From the NCBI GenBank assembly GCA_905212085.1, contig CAJMDF010000046.1, forward strand, positions 1 to 14,199: a stretch of DNA of 14,199 nucleotides. Reading direction: 5' to 3'. The notes beneath the pieces are model-generated. The model was not told the origin of the DNA. It did not search any database and saw only the letters and a program-made list of their open reading frames with translations. This document shows positions 1-6,342 of this stretch, piece after piece; the stretch's first letter is position 1; every line of letters starts with the position of its first letter. The position numbers and the translations under genes are program-made. Origin of the DNA: an uncultured Clostridium sp. (GTDB taxonomy: Bacteria; Cyanobacteriota; Vampirovibrionia; Gastranaerophilales; Gastranaerophilaceae).

Positions 1-115
1 GATTTCTTTCTGGGATATAGTCTTTTCCTAAATTTACCTGAATTGTTTTTGCTTCTGCTATTAAAAAATTTAAGCAGATTATAATAAGTAAAAATATTAT
101 ATATCTCTTTTGCAT
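1..115 (-). CDS. Partial exported protein, N-terminus only
   Basis: Reading the minus strand from an ATG at 113-115 gives 38 codons with no stop before the window edge. The peptide starts with MQKR, followed by a strongly hydrophobic stretch (about residues 5-19) and then LIAEAKTIQ. This is a classic Sec signal peptide with a likely signal peptidase I site after AEA (residues 20-22). The start is supported by a GAGG Shine-Dalgarno sequence about 7 nt upstream. The gene is divergent from the small gene at 278. The mature part begins around KTIQVNLGKDYIPE; too little is present to name a family. I am fairly sure it is a real exported protein; its function cannot be judged from this piece. Confidence 0.7.
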   Translation of the reverse strand, partial: MQKRYIIFLLIIICLNFLIAEAKTIQVNLGKDYIPERN

Positions 116-168
116 TTGCTACCTCTAATGTAATTCTACATAAAAGTAATACTTGTGCAAATTTTTAT

Positions 169-186
169 TTTATATTTATATTTATA
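169..186. repeat. Three tandem TTTATA hexamers
   Basis: Three exact head-to-tail TTTATA units lie in the AT-rich divergent intergenic region (116-277). The region holds no other gene I can support. The hexamers could act as an UP-like or promoter-spacing element, or be simple low-complexity sequence. Confidence 0.4.
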
Positions 187-277
187 TTCCATGTTTAAGG
201 ATATGTGTTTTTATAGCAAAATTTTTTATGTTTGTTTTTTAGTTAAATAAATCAATTTATTAAAATTTGGAGAAATT

Positions 278-589
278 ATGCAGGTAAGTCAAAATTATCG
301 TAGTAATACAACTTTTGGAAAGTTTTATAAAGTTAAAGGTTCACAACATGATATAAAACATTTGAAAAATCGCTTTCTAGAAAAAGATAATGAGTTTTTT
401 ACTTTAAGTGTTAACAAAGAAAATAATAAAAAGTTACTATATCTATTTTCAGGCAAAGATTTTAATAAATTTATAGACTTGACTAAAAAAGTATTCTTTT
501 TTGATTTACGACACAATGTTGAAAAATATATGCCTAATAAACCTAAAAAAATATCAATAAAAGAGGCTAAAAATCTTTTAAATAGATAA
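278..589 (+). CDS. Small uncharacterised protein with N-terminal TTFG motif
   Basis: This 103-aa protein belongs to no family I recognise. The ATG is preceded by TTGGAGAAATT, a good Shine-Dalgarno sequence at normal spacing, and the frame ends exactly at a strong terminator, so the gene looks real and probably monocistronic. The protein is basic and lysine/asparagine-rich, with no signal peptide or membrane segment, and is probably cytoplasmic. After a short polar Asn/Ser-rich leader it carries NTTFGKFYKVKG (about residues 10-21). Similar N-terminal S/T/A-F-G/Q motifs occur in three other proteins of this window. The rest looks like a small alpha/beta domain (strands around FFTLSV and KLLYLFSG, then helices). 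The lineage-specific look is inference. It might belong to a Gastranaerophilales paralogous family. Confidence 0.7.
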   Translation: MQVSQNYRSNTTFGKFYKVKGSQHDIKHLKNRFLEKDNEFFTLSVNKENNKKLLYLFSGKDFNKFIDLTKKVFFFDLRHNVEKYMPNKPKKISIKEAKNLLNR

Positions 590-617
590 AAATCCCATTA
601 TTAATAATGGGATTTTT
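588..617. terminator. Strong bidirectional intrinsic terminator
   Basis: A perfect 13-bp inverted repeat (AAAAATCCCATTA / TAATGGGATTTTT) with a TTAA loop lies between two convergent genes. It starts inside the stop codon of the 278-589 gene. Each side has an A-tract before and a T-tract after the GC core, so it can end transcription of both the plus-strand small gene and the minus-strand gene at 646-1701. Confidence 0.92.
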
Positions 618-645
618 ATTTATCTAATTAGTTTAATTTAATTTA

Positions 646-1701
646 TTATGCGTTACTTCCAAATAAAGAACCTAGTATAAGCCCTGCTACAGCTGCTATT
701 CCACCGCCTTTTAAAGCTTTATTCCATTTGAACGATTTATAAGCTTTTGTTAATGTTTCTGGAGCATCTTTTTTGAATGCTTTGGCAGTGTCATCCCAGT
801 ATTTTTTTACTTCATCATTAAGTCCTGCTTTAAATTCTTTTATATATTCTTTTTTATCATCAATACGACCTTGATATAAGTTTAGAAGATGTTCTTTTGT
901 TCCATGTTTTGCAGCTATTTTTTTAGCTTTTTCTGCGATTTCTGCTTCTGTACCTTTAAGTTTGAAAGTTTCAGCGTTATCTATGAAGAATTTTTCTAAA
1001 TCAGCTACTTTTGCATCTTTTGGTAATTTGTCAATTTTTGCTTTGATGCCTTCTAATTTTTTCAATTGTTCTTCGTTATGATCTAAAGAAAAACGCTTTG
1101 AGGCTTTTTCTGCTTGAGTCATAAGTTTTGTTTTGTCTATTTTATCTAATTCTGGTTTTGCTAAATCAATTAGATCTTTTGCATCTTTAGGAGTTTTGAT
1201 GCTATCCGGTAATAATTTTTTTGTTTCTTCAGGAAGATCTTCAAGTTTTGTTGCTTTAGATAATTTTTCTATTGCATTATATTGTTCTAAATCTTTTACT
1301 CCTAGAATATCAAAAGTTGCTTTTGCTTTTTGTTCATATAATTCCTTGAAAGCCTCTGTTTTTAAATTTTTTATAGCTTCTTTATTTGTTGTTTTAATTA
1401 AAGTTTCATTAACTTTTCCATCTTTAATAGGATTTGTCCCTAAGTAATAAATGCCTGCGCCTGTGCCAGCACCTGCAATAGTACCTAGAGTTAAGCCTGT
1501 ACTTAAACCTGAACCGGATTTTTGGAAAGTATCAGCTTGAGGTTGTTGATAACCTTGGAATGCAGGTTGATTTTGAGTTTGACCTTGAATTTGTCCTGCT
1601 TGTTGAGCAAAATATTGTTGTGCTAAAAAATCATCGTTGTTGTTTAAATATGGATTGTTGTATAAATTCATTCCATATAAATTTGAAATTTCCCCTGACA
1701 T
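646..1701 (-). CDS. Uncharacterised protein, Gln-rich head and glycine-rich hydrophobic segments near both ends
   Basis: This 351-aa protein is of unknown family. It has three visible parts. Residues 1-62 are Asn/Gln-rich and low-complexity, containing PAFQG at 46-50, which resembles the N-terminal motif of other proteins here. Residues 65-87 are a Gly/Ala/Thr-rich hydrophobic segment (GTIAGAGTGAGIYYLG), like a glycine-zipper. Residues about 105-330 are a long, charged, Lys/Glu/Ala-rich mainly helical region. Residues 332-348 form a second small-residue hydrophobic segment (GGGIAAVAGLILGSLFG). There is no cleavable signal peptide. The architecture suggests a membrane-associated protein with both hydrophobic patches inserted and a helical domain between them, but this is inference. 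The start is supported by several AAGG sequences just upstream. It ends near the shared terminator and lies 106 bp downstream of aroA on the same strand. Confidence 0.75.
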   Translation of the reverse strand: MSGEISNLYGMNLYNNPYLNNNDDFLAQQYFAQQAGQIQGQTQNQPAFQGYQQPQADTFQKSGSGLSTGLTLGTIAGAGTGAGIYYLGTNPIKDGKVNETLIKTTNKEAIKNLKTEAFKELYEQKAKATFDILGVKDLEQYNAIEKLSKATKLEDLPEETKKLLPDSIKTPKDAKDLIDLAKPELDKIDKTKLMTQAEKASKRFSLDHNEEQLKKLEGIKAKIDKLPKDAKVADLEKFFIDNAETFKLKGTEAEIAEKAKKIAAKHGTKEHLLNLYQGRIDDKKEYIKEFKAGLNDEVKKYWDDTAKAFKKDAPETLTKAYKSFKWNKALKGGGIAAVAGLILGSLFGSNA

Positions 1702-1720
1702 AACCTTAAACCTTAACCTT
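1702..1720 (-). promoter_or_regulatory. Tandem AAGG ribosome-binding sequences
   Basis: On the minus strand, AAGGTT is repeated three times directly before the ATG at 1701 (AAGG at 1717-1720, 1711-1714 and 1704-1707), with a fourth AAGGTTAGGG further upstream near 1734-1743. The middle copy lies about 9 nt from the ATG and is the best-placed Shine-Dalgarno sequence. The tandem arrangement may be simple repeat expansion or alternative ribosome landing sites. Confidence 0.5.
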
Positions 1721-1807
1721 TCAATATTAATTTCCCTAACCTTGTATATATAAAAAATTTTTGTCAGGTAAAATTGCTAAATTTAAAAATTAAAGCTTAA
1801 TATTTCG

Positions 1808-3082
1808 TTACAAATATAATGAATTAAACAAATTATCAAATTCCGGGAAAGATATATCAACCCATTCAAAACCGTTAATTGTGATAGGTTTGTCGCAAAT
1901 TAATCCTGCTACATACAAACTCATTGCAAGTCTGTGATCATGGTATGTTTCTACTTCTGTATTACCTTTGAGATTTGTTTTGCCGTTAATAATAAATCCG
2001 TCAGGAGTTTCTTCAATATTTGCACCTATTTTTTTCAGTTCTGTAACTACTGCTTTAATTCTGTCAGATTCTTTGTTTCTTAAATCTTGTGCATCTTTAA
2101 TTATTGTAGTCCCTTTTGCTTGAGTTGCTAAAACAGCTATTACAGGAAGTTCGTCGATAAGTCTTGGGATTATTTCTCCTTCTATAGTGCAGGCTTTTAG
2201 ATCTGAATAGGAGATTTGGATGTCTCCGACATCTTCACCTGAAATATTTCTTTTATCTAAAATTTCTATATTCCCGCCCATTTTTTCAGCTACTTCAAGA
2301 ATGCCTGTTCTTGTCGGGTTTAGTCCTACATTTTTTAATATTATTTTAGAATTTGGAACTATTAATCCTGCAACAATAAAGTATGCTGCAGATGATATAT
2401 CGCCGCAGATTTCAATAGTTTTTGGCTCAAGTTCTGATTTTTCTATTGTGACGGTTGTATGATTAACAGATATGTTTGCTCCCATGTATTTAAGCATTAT
2501 TTCAGTGTGATTTCTAGATACATAGGGCTCTATGAATGTTGTTTGCCCGTCAATATTTAGGCCTGCTAATAATATACAGGATTTTACCTGTGCTGATGCA
2601 AGTTTTGAAATATAATTAATCGGTTTTAATTTTTGTCCATAAATCTTTAATGGAGCTTTAAATTCATTTGATTCAATTTTAGCTCCCATAAGTGATAATG
2701 GTTCGATTACTCTTTTCATTGGACGTTTAGAGAGGCTCGCATCACCGATTAATGTAGAGTTAAAATTTTGTCCAGCTAGAATTCCAGACATAAGACGCAT
2801 TGTAGTGCCTGAATTTCCGCAATCAAGTTGTGCTTGTGGAGCTGATAATATCCCTTTTGATTTTACAATTAATTCTTCGTTTATAAATTCAGCATCGATA
2901 CCTAAAGTTTTGCAAACTTTTAAAGATGATAGAGGATCTTGACCTTTAGAAAAATTTTTGATTATTGATTTCCCATTTGCAAGTGAGGTAAACATAATAG
3001 CTCTATGGGAAATTGATTTATCTGAAGGGATTGTAACAGTTCCTTTTAGTCCCTTTTGAGGTTTGTGTATGATTTTTTGCAT
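1808..3082 (-). CDS. aroA: 3-phosphoshikimate 1-carboxyvinyltransferase (EPSP synthase)
   Basis: It joins shikimate-3-phosphate and phosphoenolpyruvate to form EPSP, the sixth step of chorismate and aromatic amino acid synthesis, in the cytoplasm. The 424-aa length is normal and the protein appears complete. Visible family motifs: PSDKSISHR (18-26, PEP-binding Lys22), CGNSGTTMR (88-96), GDASLSKRPMKR (113-124), SAQVK (163-167), RNHTE (190-194), NPTR (255-258), DELP (310-313), LRNKESDR (334-341) and DHRLAMS (382-388). The SAQxK, RxHxE and NxTR set together with GDAS matches class II/CP4-like enzymes. Unlike CP4, whose loop reads GNAATG as I recall it, this loop keeps Gly (GNSGTT), so glyphosate tolerance cannot be read off. 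The ATG has no clear Shine-Dalgarno sequence; a TAAAAT hexamer sits 6 nt upstream. It has no adjacent aro genes. Confidence 0.97.
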   Translation of the reverse strand: MQKIIHKPQKGLKGTVTIPSDKSISHRAIMFTSLANGKSIIKNFSKGQDPLSSLKVCKTLGIDAEFINEELIVKSKGILSAPQAQLDCGNSGTTMRLMSGILAGQNFNSTLIGDASLSKRPMKRVIEPLSLMGAKIESNEFKAPLKIYGQKLKPINYISKLASAQVKSCILLAGLNIDGQTTFIEPYVSRNHTEIMLKYMGANISVNHTTVTIEKSELEPKTIEICGDISSAAYFIVAGLIVPNSKIILKNVGLNPTRTGILEVAEKMGGNIEILDKRNISGEDVGDIQISYSDLKACTIEGEIIPRLIDELPVIAVLATQAKGTTIIKDAQDLRNKESDRIKAVVTELKKIGANIEETPDGFIINGKTNLKGNTEVETYHDHRLAMSLYVAGLICDKPITINGFEWVDISFPEFDNLFNSLYL

Positions 3083-3088
3083 AAGTAG

Positions 3089-3094
3089 ATTTTA
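3089..3094 (-). promoter_or_regulatory. Candidate -10 element of aroA (leaderless start)
   Basis: The minus strand reads TAAAAT followed by only 6 nt and then the aroA ATG. A partial -35 match, TTATCA, lies 18 nt further upstream. No Shine-Dalgarno sequence is present between them. If used, transcription would begin at or beside the start codon, giving a leaderless mRNA. AT-rich DNA produces such hexamers by chance, so this remains a candidate. Confidence 0.4.
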
Positions 3095-3139
3095 GCATAA
3101 AATAAATGTTTGTGATAATATGAAATTGTAAATTGCTAA

Positions 3140-3226
3140 AGAGGGGTGTCCGAGCGGTTTAAGGTGCAATCTTGGAAAGGTTGTGTGGGAGCAATTCCAC
3201 CGAGGGTTCGAATCCCTTCCCCTCTG
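3140..3226 (+). tRNA. tRNA-Ser (anticodon GGA)
   Basis: A full type II (long variable arm) tRNA of 87 nt can be folded. The acceptor stem is AGAGGGG (3140-3146) with CCCCTCT (3219-3225) and discriminator G at 3226, as expected for Ser. The D-arm is TCC-GAGCGGTTTAA-GGT, with an unusual T-T mismatch at its outer pair. The anticodon stem is CAATC/GGTTG with loop TTGGAAA, giving anticodon GGA (3174-3176), which reads UCC and UCU. The variable-arm stem is GTGGGA/TTCCAC, and the T-loop is TTCGAAT. CCA is not encoded; the genome continues AAC. A T-rich stretch follows but no clear terminator hairpin. Confidence 0.96.
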
Positions 3227-3369
3227 AACTTAAATCTGATTATTATTTTATTTTTTTGCTTAGTGTTTTTTGTAAAGAATTATAAATAATTTTGTAAAAA
3301 CTAACGAAAAATTTTTTTCTGTTTTTTATTTATGAAATAATGTTCATTTAACGGGATATAAGGTGTGAA

Positions 3370-5247
3370 ATGCGTATTTCTTTTATAAAAAATTATAATT
3401 ATAACAATGGGAGTATTAATAAAAAGCCATCTTTTGGCCGTAAACCGTATGCAGAGGAAATGAAAGTCTATACAGCTTCCATTAACGAAGGACTTGAAAT
3501 TTTAGGGAAACAAATAGACTTAATTTTACATAATGCATCTGCTCCTGCTATAAAATCTGAAAATACCGGTATTGGATCTCTTTTATCCCAAACAGTTAAA
3601 AAGAAACTATTTCCTTTTTTGAAGCAACACTCCTTTTCTCATATTCAGCAAGAACCTAATAATTTCAGAAAGGCATTTGATAATTCTCCTTATTCTCCTG
3701 AAGCTGATACTAAAAATATTTTTATGATCCCTTTAGAAAAACTTGCTTCTGATGAATATGGAAATATTTTATCAAAAGAAAGCTTTGCAAGGATTGTGAA
3801 TAACAACCCAAATCCAGATAGGGTAAATTATCCTTATGTTAGGAAAAACTATGATGATGCATTAAGAGAAGCTTTTCAAAATTCTAAAAAAAACACAGAT
3901 TTAACACGCGAATTTAATAAATATAAATCAGAAAAAGAAGCTCAACTTGAGCAAAGTGCTATTTTTCATTTATTAAGCAAAGAAAATAACTATAAAAATT
4001 GGCAAGATTGGCCTGAAATAGATAGAACGCTTTATGTTAATAGCGAAACTGCAAGTTCCAAAGCACGTATTGCTGAATTAAAAGATAAATATAAAGATGA
4101 ATATGATTTATATTTATTTGAACAAATGATTTTGGATAGAGAATGTACTAATCTGAATAATTATTCTAAAAAAATAGGAATAAGCATAATAGGAGATTTT
4201 CCGGTAGCTTCATCTGCGGTTGAAGAATGGGTTAATCAAAAACTCTTCCTTCCTGATGTCGCACTAGGTAGTCCCCCGGATTGTTTTACTCCGGATGGAC
4301 AAAGGTGGGGATTTAAATATTATAATCCTGATGAAATTTTCAATAAAGATGGAAGCTTAGGTAAAGCTGGCAAAATTTTAAAGAGAAAATATGAAAGTTA
4401 TTTTGAAAGCTTTCCAGGAGGTATTAGGATTGATCATATTATAGGACTTATAGATCCGTTTATTTATAATATAAAAAGTTCTAAAATGACACCACTAAAT
4501 TCAGGTAGAATATACTCTATCCCAAACGGACCATACCAAAAGCATGGTGATGAAGAATATGCAAATATATTATCTAAAATAGTTCTACCTGCCGGAAAAA
4601 GATATGGGGTAGATAAATCTTCAATAATTTGTGAAGGTCCAACAGGTAGTGAAGATTGTGGAGTTGTTACAGATCCTGTTAAAATTGTAATAAATAAACT
4701 TAATCTTGGTGGTATTGCTGTTACTCAGTATGGATACCGAGGTTCCCAAATATCTCCCAATAGTACAATAATGCTGGGTTCTCATGATAATCAATCTTTT
4801 TTAGAATTTATAGAAAATTTATTTAGGCAAAAGAAACCTGAAGAATTTTTGCCTAAAACCCAATTTTTAGCACAAGATACCATAAAAAAAGATCCGACAC
4901 AAAAGGAATGGGACGATTATTTAAATTTAATAAGAAACGATAAAAAAGCTTTTTTAACCGCAAGTTTTACAGAACTTTTTGCAAGTCCTGCAAAAAGAAT
5001 TCAGATCTTTTTTACTGATTTGTTTGGAATTGCAAAGACTTATAACAGACCTGGTACAATTGAAGGTAATTGGGAACTCAGACTTGGGGAAAACTTTGAA
5101 GAACAGTATTATAAAGCAGTCCAAGAAGGTAAAGCTCCAAATTTAGCAAAGGCTATTGCTAATGCCATGAAACATAGAGGTATAGATAAGGATAATCCAG
5201 AACTAATGAAAAATCTTGAAACTTCTGCTAAGATACTTGATGAATAA
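3370..5247 (+). CDS. malQ: Divergent 4-alpha-glucanotransferase (GH77, MalQ-like)
   Basis: GH77 enzymes move alpha-1,4-glucan segments between malto-oligosaccharides, or to glucose, in cytoplasmic glycogen/maltodextrin metabolism. Visible GH77 landmarks: SPYSP (106-110), the helix ending WQDWPE (211-216), IIGDFPV (273-279), GSPPDCF...GQRWG (300-314), RIDH with likely nucleophile Asp355, SHDN with likely stabiliser Asp473, and NRPGT...NWELR (559-571). Deviations: DHFRG is DHIIG (Arg lost), and the acid/base region reads CEGPTGSEDCG (421-431), so the general acid is either Glu422 followed by an insertion or Glu428. At 625 aa it is about 100 residues longer than typical bacterial MalQ; much of the excess is an N-terminal region (1-100) with KPSFGRKPY at 19-27. 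AAGGTG precedes the ATG at good spacing. It is separated from the next gene by 66 nt. The family is secure; exact substrate is not. Confidence 0.9.
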   Translation: MRISFIKNYNYNNGSINKKPSFGRKPYAEEMKVYTASINEGLEILGKQIDLILHNASAPAIKSENTGIGSLLSQTVKKKLFPFLKQHSFSHIQQEPNNFRKAFDNSPYSPEADTKNIFMIPLEKLASDEYGNILSKESFARIVNNNPNPDRVNYPYVRKNYDDALREAFQNSKKNTDLTREFNKYKSEKEAQLEQSAIFHLLSKENNYKNWQDWPEIDRTLYVNSETASSKARIAELKDKYKDEYDLYLFEQMILDRECTNLNNYSKKIGISIIGDFPVASSAVEEWVNQKLFLPDVALGSPPDCFTPDGQRWGFKYYNPDEIFNKDGSLGKAGKILKRKYESYFESFPGGIRIDHIIGLIDPFIYNIKSSKMTPLNSGRIYSIPNGPYQKHGDEEYANILSKIVLPAGKRYGVDKSSIICEGPTGSEDCGVVTDPVKIVINKLNLGGIAVTQYGYRGSQISPNSTIMLGSHDNQSFLEFIENLFRQKKPEEFLPKTQFLAQDTIKKDPTQKEWDDYLNLIRNDKKAFLTASFTELFASPAKRIQIFFTDLFGIAKTYNRPGTIEGNWELRLGENFEEQYYKAVQEGKAPNLAKAIANAMKHRGIDKDNPELMKNLETSAKILDE

Positions 5248-5313
5248 AAGGATCTAGTTTAGGTGATATTTGGGAAAATGTTAAATGAAAACATTTGATT
5301 TATACCATAAATT

Positions 5314-6294
5314 GTGAGATATATAAAAATTATGAAAGAAAAAATAGATAATTATTTAAGAACTAGAGGGTTATTATTTTTTGTAATTTTCATTTGTGTA
5401 AATGTTATTGCAGTTTTACCTGTTAATAATATTATTGTTGATATATTTTCTCATTTTAGATTGCAATATTTAATATTTAGTTTTTTATTTTTAGTTTTAT
5501 TTATATATTTATCTTGTTTAAGCAAAAAATATATAGTTTATTGTATAGTATGCTTTGTTTTGATTTTGTCGAATTTGTTTGATGTATTCCCATATATTGG
5601 AAGATATGAACATTTTAAACAAGGTAATACAATCAAACTTGCGCTATATAATGTTTTGACCTCAAATAAAAATTATGACGATTTCCTTGTCAGTGTGGCT
5701 CAAGAAAATCCTGATATTATAATTTTGCAAGAAACAGATGATATTTGGCTTGAGCATATAAAAGATTTGAAAAAAACTTATCCATATTATGTAGAACATT
5801 CAAGGTTGGATAATTTTGGAATTTCTATGTATTCTAAACTGCCTTTTACAAATACTGATATAGAATTGTGGACAGATTTTGAAGTCCCGGTTGCAGTTGC
5901 TGATTTGCAAGTGTTTTCTAAAAATCTAAGGATATACGGAATTCATACACTTCCTCCAACGAGCAAAGATTATTTTAGAGTAAGAAATGAAATGCTTGAG
6001 AAAATAAATGTAATTTCAATGCAAGAAAGTTCAAAAAATCTTATCTTTGCAGGAGATTTTAATACAACTATTTATTCAAATTCTTATAAAAAATATATTA
6101 AATCTGCAGTTCTGAAAGATTGTCAAATTCTTGCTAAAAATATTAATGGGACTTGGAATGCTCGATATATTCCTATTTTAAGGATTTCATTGGAACATGT
6201 TTTAATATCTCCCAAAATATTAATGAATTCTTTTAAAATCGGTAAAAATTTCGGAAGTGATCATTTGCCTGTATATGTAGAATTATCTTTTTAA
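5314..6294 (+). CDS. Membrane-anchored endonuclease/exonuclease/phosphatase (EEP) family protein
   Basis: The protein has 326 aa from a GTG at 5314, or 320 aa from an ATG at 5332; neither has a clear Shine-Dalgarno sequence, and the ATG seems at least as likely. The N-terminal ~95 residues hold about three hydrophobic segments (20-36, 49-68, 72-94). A soluble EEP domain follows: Asn113 in LALYNV, Glu140 in IIILQET, His211 in GIHTLPP, GDFN at 247-250, LEHVLIS at 293-299 and GSDHLPV at 314-320. These match the metal-dependent phosphodiesterase/phosphatase fold shared by ExoIII-like nucleases, sphingomyelinases and inositol phosphatases. The usual I-D-H-V before the final GSDH is here L-E-H-V. 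Membrane tethering with the catalytic domain on one face points to phospholipid or another membrane-linked phosphodiester substrate rather than DNA repair, but this is inference. It may be co-transcribed with malQ (66-nt gap). Confidence 0.85.
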   Translation: MRYIKIMKEKIDNYLRTRGLLFFVIFICVNVIAVLPVNNIIVDIFSHFRLQYLIFSFLFLVLFIYLSCLSKKYIVYCIVCFVLILSNLFDVFPYIGRYEHFKQGNTIKLALYNVLTSNKNYDDFLVSVAQENPDIIILQETDDIWLEHIKDLKKTYPYYVEHSRLDNFGISMYSKLPFTNTDIELWTDFEVPVAVADLQVFSKNLRIYGIHTLPPTSKDYFRVRNEMLEKINVISMQESSKNLIFAGDFNTTIYSNSYKKYIKSAVLKDCQILAKNINGTWNARYIPILRISLEHVLISPKILMNSFKIGKNFGSDHLPVYVELSF

Positions 6295-6342
6295 TTATAC
6301 CTGTTTTGTTGTTTTTTATATTAAATTCTTGTGAAACAAATT

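Noticed and set aside
1133..1447. Plus-strand 104-aa open frame inside the 351-aa gene
   Set aside because: It has no ribosome-binding site and is rich in Ser and Phe, as expected from the reverse of Lys/Glu/Leu-rich helical coding sequence. It is a shadow frame.
3227..3369. Promoter or riboswitch in the gap between tRNA-Ser and malQ
   Set aside because: The region is AT-rich with several -10-like hexamers, but no convincing -35/-10 pair or conserved structured element can be picked out. Only the AAGGTG before the ATG is clear.
5285..5317. Ten-codon open frame (ATG...TGA) just before the EEP gene, overlapping its GTG start
   Set aside because: It could be read as a leader peptide or coupling frame, but it has no clear ribosome-binding site and its content is not distinctive. 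I cannot support it.
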